A stretch of 64,000 nucleotides of DNA from Nemopilema nomurai (GCA_003864495.1 ML133495.1:2425231-2489230); one strand, 5' to 3'. Numbered from the stretch's first letter, positions 39,601 to 54,600 are shown. Program-made: numbers and translations. The notes: generated from the letters alone by a model not told the origin.

Positions 39601-42600
39601 TTTTAGTTATAGCCTTCTCAGTTGTGATATACTAATCACTACGAATTGAAAATGCTAAGTAGCATGAGTGATCTTCCAGACGAGAGCTACAATCTGCACC
39701 AAGAGTCTTGCAAAGTGGAGGATGTTGCCACTGTTTTGCAGCATGTGGTGTTTTTGAAGAAGGACCTCTCATTGTTCGAGCCGATGTTGGCGTATATGGA
39801 TAACGTAGCTGATGACAGCAATAGTGAGTCGAATCCTATTTCACTTGTCAGCTATCTAAGGGAACCTTCTCCAGCGCTTATCCAACAGGTGGCTAATAAA
39901 AAACTGACTGAACTTGAGAAGTCTTTACTTGTATTTGCTTAATCTTCAATTGTAGTAGTAGTATTTTGCTTGTTAACTGCTTAAATGTACCCCAGGTGAA
40001 GCTAGCGTGTTCTGGCTTTGCCATAATCTCGCATTATATGTTAGTTTTAAATTATTCTTTATTCTAAAATGCATTAACTAAGTTTCTTTTTTGACTAGAT
40101 CAAGAAGGGCTCATGGCTCGAAGGCTTCACCATCTTCAATATTTTCTATCAATCATCCCTGAAGACCGTTACCTCCTTATTAAGAAATTGTTTCTACATT
40201 GGATAACGTATGTGTTTTGACAATTGCATTGAAAGCTAGTTATGCATTCTGCATATTTCAGATTGATTCGCTTGCACTGCTGTGAATTATCAAAGATGTG
40301 ATGTTTGTATGGTTTTCAGAACATAAAATATTTTTTAGAATTTTATTTCAGCGATATTTGTACTGTTAATATTTGGATGACATGAATTAGGTATGATGGT
40401 AAAAAGATGCTTTCTAATAATTAGCGCCACATTTTTCCACAAACCATTATTGCTCTAATATCTTCCTTGAAAAGCATTCAAGCTGTTACTTTTTATATTT
40501 TCAGATGTGCCGCCAGGGACAACATCGATATTACGTCGTACTCTTTTTGTATGCAAAGGAAAGAGGTACGTTCGATTAGACCGTGTGATAAAGTGACGAC
40601 GTCAAATAGTCCGTATAAATTTAGATGCTGTTTCCTTATTTTATCTGTTGTTATCAAAATTATGCTACATATCTCTTTTTTTTGCATGATGTAAGATTGT
40701 AAATAGTTTTATGTTTTGAATAATGTAAGAAAAAGATTTTTCAAATGGCTTCTTCTTAGAAATTGCTAAGCGATTTGTCAACACATTTGAAATTGAATTC
40801 CTTTTTTCATCACAAACAAATTTTATTTAAAAAATATCTTCTCATTTTGATCTGATATTGAAAAATGTTTTACAGAGAGCCGGCTTTTCGTTGCTGTTAT
40901 CTCATTGCATTAACCATTATGAGTGGCTGTTCAGGGTATGCAAGCTGTTTTCTCTAAACATTATCAGGAAAGAAACTGCATGCTCCTCACGGTAGCCATA
41001 TAAATGCATCAAAATTACGACTTGCTTGTCGAGCTTTCCAAATGTTTCATGTACCTGTGATGTTAAGGATACAACCCTCCATTCGACATAATTGTTATTT
41101 GCAAAAGTTAAAACTCATTGCTTTTGCTTCTAACACTCTATCTACTCTCTGAAGACGAGTTATATTTTTCTGTTTACTCCAGATCTGCAGTGTTGAACCA
41201 AATCAACCAAAAACAGTATTCGATATCTGTTATGACAATGAATCAATTGTTGAAAATGCAAGTGTTCCTGTTTGCTCTCTTCATGGTAATTCTCCCTCAA
41301 GTGGTATGTGTCTCTGTGAATTTTTAAAATTTGGCCTAAAAATAAAAATATTCAACCATTGTCATACTGAGATGCTGGATGGATTTGCAGTGTGTTGCAG
41401 CGATGGGGTCAAATTTTTTTTAATTTCTGTAACTCAGTAATTTCTGAACCTGACTCAGGAAAACTTTTGATGCGGCAGTTAGCAACTTCAAGATGGGTGC
41501 TAATATTTAGCTTTTGCCTTTTTAGAAGAGCAGTCGCAGGAATCTGAGAGAGTAGAGAAGAAGGAAAGCCTGCTAAGCTTGCTGGTGGCTCTTTTAGAAA
41601 AATTGAGGGAAACGTCGAAATGCGTTCAGACCAAACGGATAAAGTAAGTCAGCAACATTTTTCAATCAGACTATTTGCATGTAAACCTGTAAATTATTCA
41701 ATTATCAAATAAAAATTGAAACACACTGCTCTCATCATCCTATTTCGTACACTGTGAACCAAATTCTGTCTCTGGTGCTTGCACTTGTTGCCAATTAGTG
41801 CCTTATGTTTAATTGGCCTGTCACGTGCGACCTGGCCAGACCGGGCTAGTTACTCTTTTGCAAGCAACACGTTCAAGCATGCATCGCTTTATTGCAGCGA
41901 CAAAGGTAAAGATGACCAACCAATCATTGCCGGTGATGGCACATTTTGCGTGACAAAGCTACTCCAGGAGCTGCACGAGTCTAATGAAAAAAACCGAACT
42001 ATTATTGATCGACTGGCCCCAAAGATTGGAAGAAGTGATGGACTTAATAAACGGTCTGGTATTGCTAATGACTCACTATCTGAGAGACTTGACAGGAGGA
42101 AAAAGGCCATGGCAAGACAGAAGAAGATACTGGAGGAATTCATGTCGAAGCAGGAAATGTTCAAGGAGCAGCATATGTCTTTCGGTATGTTTTTCTAGTT
42201 TTTGGCAATGTGTGTCTTTTAATTTGTTTCAATTTAGTGCTCAAATATACCTTTTTTGAAAAAAATTTTTTTTAAATATGTTACTAATTTAGCCAATCTA
42301 TTTCTAGACCTCTAAAGCAGGAGGGTTATTTAAAATGAAATAATATCATCATTTGCTCTACAATAGATGCCTTTTTTTTGCGTAGCCACGTCGTTTTTAG
42401 CATTCGGAGCATGTGTTGGATTTTAAATCTCTACTATCTATTTTGCACTGTTACTGTCTATTTTTCAGGCAAGTGTTTCCTGTAAAAGTAATAATTTATA
42501 ATAGCACGGTGGAATATATCATTTTGTAAAATGTTTTTGCATGTTAAGACAAATATGAATAATATTTATTAGCATCACATTCGTTGTCATATCTGTTTTA

Positions 42601-45600
42601 GACATGGATGTGGACGATGGGCCAAGAGACGAAATAATTGTATCCGAAAGGCAGTTTGACTGTGTCATCTGTGGACAGACAGCTCAATCAACCGTTGACC
42701 GACCTTTTGGTGTTGCAGTGCTCATGCAGCCAACGACTGGTACTGTCTCTATTTCTTTTTATCCAAACAGCACTTTCTTATCGAGGAAACCATTTTTGAT
42801 TGGGGGTAGAGGAAGAGGACATTTTTGAAATTCAGGCTATAGGTCTGTTTTAGTTGCTGCAGTAGATGTTACTGCATGATACACTCTGTGTTCAATAGCG
42901 AACTTTCTAAGGCACCACAGAAATCACTTGCTAGTGAACATTTTTCGCAGTATGACAATGCTCAACCAGCCGCAGTTTGTTTGTCTGTTAATCTGCAAAA
43001 ACTCTTTTCATTTCTTAAGCTCGCAACTCCTAATAATGGAATTAACACATATTTACAGGACACATATTGATAACAGCATTTTTATGTTGAAATATACATC
43101 CTGTATAAAGATTCGTAAATAATAGTAATAAGAATACAGCTTTGGGTATCAATAGTTAAAGTATGAATTGAAATTTTGAAGTAAGCTACCCCCTATTTAT
43201 CAGTTGATATTGATGTTCCTAAAAAGCTTCGCTGCTAGGCACGACCATTTCGTACAGGCCAGTGCCATCCAATCCTCCTATAAGTAGTGTCAATGTTTTA
43301 AGGGTGGTTTCGAGTGACCATTATCTGGTCTCTAAACAGTCTTCACTTCCTTTTCCTCAATTAATTAATTTCAGAAAACAAATCGGTAGTTTCAGTCGAA
43401 GCTCTTATTTTTCCTAACTTCTTTCAATACTTTTTTCATCTATAAAGTTTTGGGGCAACGGCGAAAAGGAAGCATCGATCTGCTTCCACAAGAAGATCGT
43501 AAACATACTCTCACCTGTGGAAGTGTCTGCGAGAAAAGGAAGGAAGCACTTTTGAAGTCTTTCGATAAGGTAATCTCATTTATTTAGCTAAGATGACGTC
43601 ATTTCAATTCTTCGTTGAAAGTTTCAGGCCGCAGCAGTCATGTCTTCTGGTCTTTGTAATACAAGAACTAGAATGGTATAGAGCATCTCGAAACTAATTC
43701 AGTCTTTGATTCGAAGCTTTTAGGTATCCAATTTTTATCTAATAAAAGACTTTGGTCTGTTGAAATAACGAATTGTTTTTTCCAAGGTTGCTGCAGGGAG
43801 AGCATTTGAGGCTGGGCTTGACTGCGGGGTTCACATCCAAACATGTGGCCACTACCTACACATTGACTGTCACCAGTCATACTTTAAATCACTACAGGTT
43901 GGTACCAGGTCTCTGTCCTGTTGACGTCATCAGTGCATTCCATGAAATAGTAACTCTTTCCGCTGATTTCTACCAGCAGTGAAGTGTTAAAGTCAGTCTG
44001 CTGTTCATCTCCAAACCCCTATTCTTGTTGCTGTTTGGTTACGCGTTGGTAAACCAAATTCATTTTATGCATTTGTCATTTTCATCTGCAGTAAGCCTTT
44101 ACCATTGATCAGGCAATGTTAACATGCCAGTACTGAAGCCTTTTTCTACCAGCTGCATGAATTTGATGAAATAATTTCAGTGTTCTTCAAGTCTTTTCGA
44201 TGAATGAATCATATATTTATTGTAGAATCATCAAAACATGCAAGTATCATTCATTATGGGATATATATTATTTATTATATATATATATTATATTATATAT
44301 TATCTTTGGTCTATGTTTAAAATTCAGTATATTAACAGAAATAGTCGGTTTTTATTATGCAAAAGGGATTTGTTATCACATAACTATCAATTAAGAATAA
44401 TATTGGAATTCTTCGGTTTAATTACTTATTTATTACATTATTGTGATTGCTGTAAATGCAGCCAAACAAAGCATATTATCTTAAAAAAAGCGGTGGCTGC
44501 AGAGGTGCCTTTGTAAATTTTGTTGGATAAATTGACTTTCAAAGTTGGTCGATGTGTTTTGCGGAAATCCTTTGCTGGCAAGCTGTACTATCGATGGTTT
44601 ATACACAGAAATTGTATTCTCCAGCAATCAGACCTTTTAATTGTGCATGCCTTTGTTCTATTGATATTTTCCTCATTGATTCGCAATGATGTCCATGGGG
44701 GTTAGCGATATTTTCAAGACAGTGACGCAGCTGAAGACTCATGACTAGACTTTATACCAACAGTAACTGGTCATCTTATGTTGCAATTACGGTCCATTTA
44801 ATTGTTGAAAATATTTAGATATTTTCTTCCCAACCAATCCCCACCGGTAGTTAAATTTATAATGCTGGTGTGTTCACGGGAAATGGCCACTTTAGACTCA
44901 TGTTTCTTTAACACATTTCAGTCATTCAAAGCCAAAGGTTTTTCTCCTTTTTTGTTTATAATTCTTTCTTGAATCTTATTTAGAAGAGACTATTGCCTTG
45001 TTCGTCAACAGCAACTAACTTCAGTCGATAGATTCTGTTGCATTGTCACTTCTCGTTTATATGGTAATATATTGATATTTATTTTTTCACTCGATTGTAG
45101 GAAGAGCACATTCGCAACTTTTCGTATGAACAGCTGCCTTTCGACATTCAGAAGGGCTACTTCACGTGCCCCCTTTGCCGCCAGCCTTGTAACGGCGTCC
45201 TTCCGGTTCTTGCAGACGCGATTCGCAAACACGAAACCAAAAATGTAAGACCTCCCCAGGCAAACATTCTTCTTTCATTTCAAATCGACTTCTTGCCACA
45301 ACGTCCGCTCCTTCACTGATTATTTTATATCTCATTAAATGTAAGACTGTCAAATATTCCTGACTAAATTATTTTTTATTACAAGTAAAATTGTGGTTTC
45401 TAGAATTTCACAAACAATGAAAAAAGCTTGACCGAGATATCATCACTGCTACAACGATACTCTGAGGCAGTAAGTTTGTAATAATTTTTCATAACAAAAC
45501 TTGTCTTGGTGTTTTTTAACAGTCGATGTCTAATATACTTGCAATATCATATTTACTCCATTTTATTTGAAAGTGCTTTTGGAATTATATTTCTGGAACC

Positions 45601-48600
45601 AGACTTTGGTTATTGCTCAGAGTTTCACGCTAAGTGCGATCATCATTAGGTGTTTTTCAACAGTCGATGTCTAATAAACTTGTGTCATACTTAACAGTTG
45701 ATGTCTAATATATGATACGCGATGTAATGAAAATGTCCAGACATTCCTCTATATTAGTTTCCGTTTTTAAATGTTTACTGTTTGACTTTAATATGGCATG
45801 AAAACTATGGTTTACCTTGCATTTTTAATAACTTTCCAAATACTTGGAATGGCTGGTTTCCTAAAGTGAGCTGACCTGGTAAACTTGACAGGAACTTGCA
45901 AGGGAGGAAGACCTTGACTTACTGAGTCGAATCTTTGCGTTAATAACACCCTAATGTTTGGCGATATTGCGATTGCATTGGGAACGGGCTGGCCCTGCTA
46001 CACCGGATCTCACCCTAAGTTTGTCGGGCTACGCGGGCCGGTAATCTAAACAGTGGCTTAAAACAAGTGGCTGAGAGATCTAAACAACTGAAGGGCTAAT
46101 TTTCCGCCAAAATTTTTTGCCGCCAGATTGATGCTCCATCCACTCGCGTAGTCCCTGCTACTGTTGAGAATTCTTAGGCCAGCAACCTAGGCCAGACGGC
46201 ACAATGCAATCAGCACTGTAATTGCGTCTTTTTATTAGCTCTTTGATTATTGACATTCACTGTCTGTCTTAACCACGACTCTTGTTTATCTCACTGTTTA
46301 TCATTGTTTTGTCTGTAGGGCCATCTCACATCGTTAACCGCCAAAGCATTGGAATTCACTGTCTTGACTGCCTCCGCAACCACCTTCGTCTCGCGTTTAG
46401 CAAATGCACTCAAGTCAGAAACACACCAATCAACAGCCTTGTATTCAGACCGCACTATAAAAGAAAAGTTCCTCATTCTTGTATCGACTGTCAGGTAGGG
46501 TTTTCTAGTTGTTGTTTTGTATATCACCTCTTGGCTTCTTGGCTTTGGACTTTTTCAACTGGAGCTTAATCGTAGGCGAAAATCTGGAGTGCCTGGGCTT
46601 TTTGCTTTGTTTGAAACGAAACTTAAGGTGCTAGATAGTTGTTATGGCAGGAATCCGCAAAGCTTCGAAACCACCTGGAGAAATGATTTGCGAACAATGC
46701 CCCTTTCTGGATGGTTTTCACGTCATTATATATTCAAACTTTGCTAAAATCATGGTAAAGAGTTTGCTCCTTTTGACTTTCCTTCTTAAACATGTGTTTT
46801 CCACAAAAACATCGTTTTCACAACTACTAGTGCAGCTTATAGGTAGAACAGCTCCGAAATGTTTTACTGCCACTTATAATTGGAATAATATTTTTAAAAA
46901 AATCAGTGTACAACCAAATTGCTTTTGGTATAACTTAGAACAGTGTGTAAAAGTGTGAGGGAGTATTCCATTATATTAAGCTTGTATTCAAATGTCTTTG
47001 GTTTTCTTCCAGTAACAGAAAAGATTGTATTTCTAGACCTATCTTGTCTAGTCATCCGTCTATGATATTTCTGTTTTACCAATCTGCAAAGCACTCTCGC
47101 TAGCGTCTCCAATTGAAGACCTATTTTTCCGGAATAGTACACTGAGCAAAGGCAAGATCGCGCTGTGTAATTTATTGCAAGTTAATAGCAATTTAATTAT
47201 GTGCATCTATCATTTTTATCACTGAAAGTCGAGTCGATCAAGCTGCATGAATTTTGTTGAACCTTTTGGTCTGAGGATTGTCGACTGTGTTGCCCATGAA
47301 GCATAAGTCCTTACTTTAACAAAACTGTGCTTTTGACAAACGATTACAACAACACATCCCACTTTCCAGTTTTGTAACTGCGTTTGTTAATTCCAACTGC
47401 AAGTTCGTTGTCAAATTAGCTTCACTGAGGAAACAAACTGCTTGCAATAGGCGAATTTCAGCAGTTGTGGTCGGTTTAGATTATCCTCGTGATCTCATTG
47501 CGCGTCAAGAATACCGTGCTTTTCATAGAAAATGCCTTTGATGTATTTTTCCTTTTTTAAAGATTTGCTGAGATTATTGCTCAACCTGACTTTTGCATTT
47601 TTGATTAATTGAGTTAAGCTAGTTGTACACGCGTGCATTGCTTTTCGCACCTTAAGTTGTCCCGCATTCTCTTGGCTTCTGATCTTGTTTGGTTGTCAAA
47701 TATTTTCCCTCTCCATGCTTCAGTCATTGCTGCCGAATGTTTACTGTGCATTAACCTCGTAAAGACTATCATCTTAAACCTTGAAATATCAGAATAGTTA
47801 ATACAGGTGTTCAGGCCAATACATTTTAAATGGTTTATTATTGTAATCGACTTTTGATAGCTGCTACACTCCTTGACTCGACGTCTTCTCTTGTCCTTGC
47901 CAACTATTGTGCCACCACGCAGTATGCTTTGAGTGTGCCACCAAGCTTTGAATGTAGCAGCGAATACAAATCATTGATAACACCGTTTAGAACTTAAGTT
48001 TCGCTCTACTTTTACAGGCTGCAATTAATTCCATGACGAGTAGAATAATGACCCAAACTTCAAATTCTTAGTATGGACAGTGGCAGAGTCATGCGAAATA
48101 ATCGTCAAATGTAGTTGACTATAGAGATGCCTATAATAAGTAGTCTTATATGCTATGGCGGCTCCAAAGACTTCTTGAAGTTCGCTGAATTGGGAAATCT
48201 GCGAAAGAATCTGATCATGTAGGTTCATGCTTCTACGTTTGAGTTCATGATTCGAGGTTCTGTTATATTTCTATTTAGGACTTGTCTTGAACTGGACTCC
48301 ATTGAAGCTGGTACTGGCATCCGACAAAGTGATACTAAAAGGTCCTGCTTAGGTACGTGCTTTAAAATTGTACGCAGTTTGAGGAAATCTATTTCAAAAA
48401 TGACTCGAAGATGTTCTTGAGCTGAAATGAATATGAAAATTTCATGATGGGCTCATAGTTTGCAGAATCAGTCACCCCCGAATAGTGATTATACTGTTTG
48501 TTTGTTATTCTTTGTTTTTATAAGATTTCCACATCTTTCATTGTCTCGTATTATACACATCATGACTTAAATATTTTTGGATATTTGAGCGTCCAAAATT

Positions 48601-51600
48601 TTTTTTTTGAATTTTTTGTGTTTGAAATGTTTTTATGTGTTTTTATATATAAGAAGCTGCTTTCTAGCAAACCTACTAGTATAATTTAGGGTAAATTACA
48701 ATAGATACTTTTGTTGGTTGGTGGTCGAGCTAATGTTACGGATGAGTCCAGAGTATATTTCAAGGCTTCGTAACTTTTAGTCGCCGTTGCCATGTGCCCT
48801 TTGACTTTTGAACTCTTGAAAGGCCAAAATGAATCAGATGCTAAACTTTTTGTAAGAAGTTTCAAACTGAAGTAATGAATAGAAAATTTCGGTAATGTCG
48901 CTGATATCTCATCTGTTAAATGGTGGCTTAAGGGCCTACCTGGGAAAGAATAAGAAGATGATTTGTCTCATGACTGCTTCAACGACACGGTGATAAGAGA
49001 CAGCCTACAGACATAGAGAATTTCATGGCAATAGACATGGTTATGGTGCCTAATGCAGCCTCCATTGATACTCGAACGATTTCGGGCTTAGAGTCACTTC
49101 GCTGTTTTGTGCAGAAAGTTTCGGCGTGCCCAATTTTTTTTACTTCAGTATCTGCATCATCGACCTTGTAAGGAAAATTCAAACCAATGCTGATGTAAAT
49201 CTTTAGTCTCGCGTTGATACAGACTTAGTGTTTGGTTTGAGTGATACTGGTTATAAGTTGCAAGGCGTTTGAAGTCAAGCAGCTTCGTAAGCGTACGTGA
49301 AAGAATTTGCATGCCTTCGTCACCAACCTGTCGACGAGACAAGCGGCTCAGCGTGGGTTGCACCCTTTTCTATTCTAAGTTTGCGCTATATTGCCGAATT
49401 TACAAGAAGTTTGCGTTTGCTTGACAGTGGGTTTAGATTACAAACGATCTGCGTTTTGTTTGGCTGAAAGAAGCGTCTTGTGGCGTTCTAATAGGCTTTT
49501 AATTATTGGGCGTCTAGTATTTAGTCCTTGGCGGATAGATCGCCATGGCACTACTGCAATCCAGTTTGCCACAAGGGTCTTGGTTTTCCTGCTTGAAAAA
49601 TGTTTACAACGCTGAAGCGATTTATATAATTGCATTCAGAATTACGACCGAATCGACATATTAAGGGATGGGATCGGAGACTGATGTCTCTTGCATAGAC
49701 ACAATTGTAAATTGGAAAGCTCAGAGTTTTCCTTTTATTTTTAGGTTAATACCCAAGTACCTTATTTCTGTTGTCTGATTCACGATTTGGCCCTTATTTT
49801 TTGGATGCTTATATCTAAGATTTTTGAGGGGATTAAACTTGGCAATGCATGATGGCTCCATTGGTTGTTATTGGTTACAAATGCCAGCAGAGTTTTGTCC
49901 TGGCTATTTTTGGCCACCATCACCGACAACAATTGCAAACTTGGCTAGCTTGAAATTGAAAATTGTGAAATGCATCAATACGAAATGGATGTAAACCGAA
50001 GTAAGCTGATATAAAGAAAAGCACAAGCTGGAATCATATACTTTGAACTGAGGCTGTAAAATAATTGCTCCAGTAAACACGTGCGCCCACGACCTAGAAT
50101 TTGGACAGGAAATGCATTGTTTCCAAGAATTTTATTGTTCAGAAAGATCTAAAATGGAGCTATAATAAAATCCATCCGCAAAATATTTCGATAAAATTTG
50201 TGACTGATGTCAATGCAGTGTCGAACGCTAGAGGGCAAGTGACCTAACATAACTGAAACGTACTTCAATTGTATCATGCAGTATTGATGTGGAAGCTGTT
50301 TTGCAATTGCTTGATATTTCCGACGATTAAATGTCGTAAGAGAACAAGCAAAAATAGCATTCTGACGAAATAGCATACATTTCGTTTTGACATGAAGGCG
50401 ATGGTGGGAATCGTGTTAATGTAAGCGTTGTAGTTTAACCGCGAAAACGATAGAATCTGACTTCTCGTAAGATGTCTCGTATGACGGGCTTTTTTGAAGT
50501 ATATTCCTTGGCTGTTCTTCTTTTGAAGGCCAATCCAATCAACATGTACGGCACTGCTTCTGCTTCAGCCGTTTGACCCGTGCCTGGTACTCAGCACAGA
50601 CAAAAGATTATCTTGACGAAAACATTTTACTCCTTTGATGAATTTACGCTTCCATCATAAGCTCTTTAGTTAGTTGACCTCTGCAGGCACCATTTAAAGT
50701 CGTTTGATAAAAGACACATAATATAATGCAATATAATGAAGTCAAGTGAATGTAATATAATCTGGTATGATATAACGTAATCAAACATAATATAGTAAAA
50801 CGTAATATTGTATTGTATAACAAAACGTAATATAATGCAATCTATTGAAGTAAAATATAATGTAATATAACATAATATAATAATATAATATAATATAATA
50901 TAATATAATATAATATAATATAATATAATATAATATAATATAATATAATATAATATAATATAATATAATATGTGTGGCATAGTATAAAACATGTATAGAA
51001 AATGTATAGTGGGTGTAATATTGTTTGATGTGGTGCTATAATGAGAAATGGCGTAGTTAATACTAGGATGGTATATATTAGCAAAGGATAACGCAGTACA
51101 TCAAAGCAAAGAAAATTGTGTAGTATTGTTTAGGAGACAGTGACTGATACAGCAATTTTCTGTTAGAGAGATACGCGTGCATGCTGTCTTCAATTTCTCG
51201 TCTAGTAAATTTTCCCCCAAAAGGTTGTCTTGAATTTTGCCGATGTTGAATATGTGCCAGGCAGAGCAAACCGCGAGAGAGCCTGGGATTAGTATTTCAG
51301 CAGTATTGCAATGTTGGTCACTGCGCTCTGCAAAAAGCCGTTAAAGACGCCGCTTTGGTTGGTTAACAAACGACCAAAACTGTTAAAAGGTTTTGCCCAA
51401 GCCCTGCTTTCTTAATACCCAGGAGTTATCTTAATCCTCACTTGGTTTTCGAAGATTCTAATGTAACTAAGACGAATTATCATCGATATTAAAACAGAGA
51501 TTATCGTGAGAATCTTCATTTTAATTAAGCTCCCCGCATTAGTTGCAAAGCCTCCAAAGCTCTGAACATGTTTCTGTTTCGTTATTTTCGGAGAAAGGAG

Positions 51601-54600
51601 TAAGGCAATGTTTATCCCATCTTTTGTGCCATTTGTGACAACATCGCCTATGACAAGTTCCGATGTGCCAGTATTAGACATCTTCTATTGACAGAAATTT
51701 TTCTATAAGTGAAAGGCCAGATATTGCAGCTTAGATTTAAGCATACACAACTCCCTGTTTATTAACAGTACTAATGTCTCGGGCTTTTTTGAATAGTAAT
51801 TTGCCAGCTGAGCTGTTTCATCCCCAGGTTATCTCCTAGTGACTGGCCGGCTACTTTAAAAGTTTTAATGTCCTTTCTGAATTCCAACAGCTGGTCATTA
51901 TCCGGTTAACGCATACTAAGAATTTCAACATTTTCTCCCAGAAATCTCGTTCAATGAGGTTGTTTTAATTTTTTGTGCCATTTTATCCAAATTCAAGCTA
52001 GGTGCGTCGAAACGCTTCGAGCTCAGAATGGATGGAGAGCCTCTTTTATATACGTCTAACGAAAAACTCGTAATATTCCAAAACCATAATCACTCACACT
52101 GATGCATGTCCACCTAAAACTCACATGAATCCGCTCAGCGATAATAAGTCCTATTTCTTTTTAATATTCTCTCGATTCTAAACTTGACGGAAATTCCTTT
52201 CATTTTACTTAATCCGGTTCAGAGGAAGCCGTCTTTATCCATTTCTCGACCCAAAGTTAAGGTTTATTGCTAATATCTATCATCACAATAAGATCCAGTT
52301 TTTATCATGCGAAATGCCATCGCATGACAGTTTGGCAGTCAACGCGATATACAAAACCATTTTAAACTGTTTTATGACTTAATAAATGTATTTGTGACTT
52401 TATTTTCTTTGTTTGATTCCCAAAAAATCACTTTGTAGGGGAACTTTAATTTCCGATAATAACTTAAATAATAGGATATACTTAAGTGCGACAAATTATT
52501 TCATTAAATAGATATCCGTTACAGGTAATGAATGAAATATTATTAAATAAATTGCCGTTTTTAAGCGTGTCGCTCTTGTACCTTACCTTGAAATTCGAAA
52601 AGATTGTTCATCAATCACATGATGATCTTTAGTGAAGTTTCGCAGTTTATTTTAGCGCAATGACCGTGGTGAAACCAATGGGTAAGGAGGGTTCTTTTCT
52701 CTCATCCCAAGAAATTTTTGGGGTCAAAAACTTTTTGTAATTTTTGGTTTATTTTGCGAAACGACTCTAGGCAAAACAAAATACCAAATTAACAGAGCTT
52801 ATTTTGATCATCTTTACATTCTAAAAGCCTTACTTTCTTTGACTGGGATTGCCCTTCCTGGTGGGCCTTATTCTTTCCAAATAATCGGATTCTTTAAGCC
52901 TAACAATCCAGAAGTAACTGGTGAAGGTTGACAATTGCCAACCCTTAACAGCTTTTTGGCTAATTCCTATATAAGCCGTGCTCTCGCTTTCGGCAAGAAA
53001 AGAATTCATCTACAGAAGTTGTGATAAGGAGCAATGAATGAATCAGGGACATCGTCAGTTGATTTTCCACCAATCATTTAATGATAGTGATGTAATTTTA
53101 CGTGCAAGGTCCTTTGCTGAACTTCTTAAAACAGATTCACGATTACAATCCTATAACTTGCTGTTTAGTCCTGGGATTTGTTAGTTTATTTGAAAAAATA
53201 AGACAAAGATATACATTTTTAGCATCGTAAGCTCAAAGCCAATTCATTTTTAAATAGCTAGAAGCTCTAGCGATTATATGGTGTGGCCGTTGTTTCATAA
53301 GGATTTTGTTATACAGAATGCATCATTTTAGAATGTTATAAATAAGTAGCATTAATACCTAAGGGCTACCACGGTTAGTGAAATATCAGTCTAGAAAGGA
53401 TGGTCACCCAGAAACAACACTGAGGATCCTTATTTGTGTTTCTCTGCTTAAGAGCAAGATTAATCTTGCATTGAGACCGTCGAAGTGAAACTGTTAACGT
53501 TTCTTATAAAGATACCTTGATATCTGATTGGTTGTCAATAAGCAGAAAATACAAACAGAGGATAATCTTGTGATGTTCCACAGGAAAATATCCAGGCTTA
53601 AATCTGAAAATAAGTGCATCCGCTCTAAATCTCTAGATTGAATCTCACCGGCACGTAAAACCCTGTATTTCCGTTAACATGGCATATAATCTCTCTTCCT
53701 TTTTATTTTCAAATGTATTTGTTTACTTGTAACACCCCCCTTGACTTTGTGATGGATAGGAATATAGGGGATTATCTCTCCTGGTGTATACAAGCATTTA
53801 TGCACCATGCTAGTTGTGAAAGTTCCCTGATGACCCCAAGATAACGATTTTGGATGCTAAAGACTCAAACTGTTCCGGCTTCCCCTCACACCGTCCTTGG
53901 TAGTGGCTTCATTGTCCTTTTGACATGACGTATTCATTGGTGTTTATTTTCTTGAATAAGAGATCCGCGTGTGATTGATAACTATATCCAATGAAAAAAG
54001 ATCATTATTCACAGGCCCCTTTCTGTTTTAAATCGAAGTTATGTCATTGGTGCTGTGCACGCTTGAGTCGTAAATACTTTTTAAAGACCCTTAGAAATGG
54101 GCCAACAAAAGGTCTTGATTGTCCAGCTGTTTTCTGCAATGCCCCCAGACTGAGTTTTAGAAACAGCGTTACTCTAAGAAATCGTTCCAGCATTTGCAGG
54201 TACGCTGTATTGCTATCAGAATTAGTAATAATGCGAAATAAAAGGCAAACAACTGACTGTTTACAATGCCAAGGTGGTCTTTTCTTCTTCATGCACTTGC
54301 TTTGCACTTGCAACTGGTCTTGTGATAAGTCACTGTGGCAACCAAATCACTACCTCGTGAAAAAGAACACACTACCACGTGAAAAAGAACACACTACCAC
54401 GTGAAAAAGAACACGAAAAGAAGGTCGATAAGATACAGTTCCCTGTTGCATACGTCTATTGGCGTCAATACTTTTCACACAGTATCTGCATCTATAATCA
54501 CTGATCACATAGTTACTGGAGACTAAAAGATACTGGAATGCCTCTGTTGGGCTGTTTATAGGCTAACTACAATACCACTTTCGAAAAATGTAAAGCAACC

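Larger units (their letters stand above)
41898..46494 (+). other. UBR3: UBR3 exons 28-34: coiled coil and RING-H2
   Basis: Exons: 41898-42184, 42602-42739, 43448-43569, 43787-43897, 45101-45244, 45404-45469, 46319-46494. Exon 28 encodes a charged helix ([20 protein letters not shown]), as in vertebrate UBR3 just before the RING. Zinc ligands are CVIC (1254, 1257, exon 29), CGHYLHIDC (Cys1340, His1342, His1345, Cys1348, exon 31) and CPLC (1380, 1383, exon 32). The loop of about 82 residues between the second and third ligands is typical of UBR family RINGs. The ligase centre is thus spread over four exons. No ligand is missing, so catalytic competence is likely. Confidence 0.9.

Noticed and set aside
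39646..39942. 98-codon open frame as a separate nested gene
   Set aside because: Its first half is UBR3 exon 22 (39680-39823), bounded by an acceptor and a perfect gtgagt donor that keep phase with exons 21 and 23. The rest is intron read-through.
50666..51084. Minus-strand Tyr/Ile-rich open frames
   Set aside because: They are translations of the AATAT satellite.
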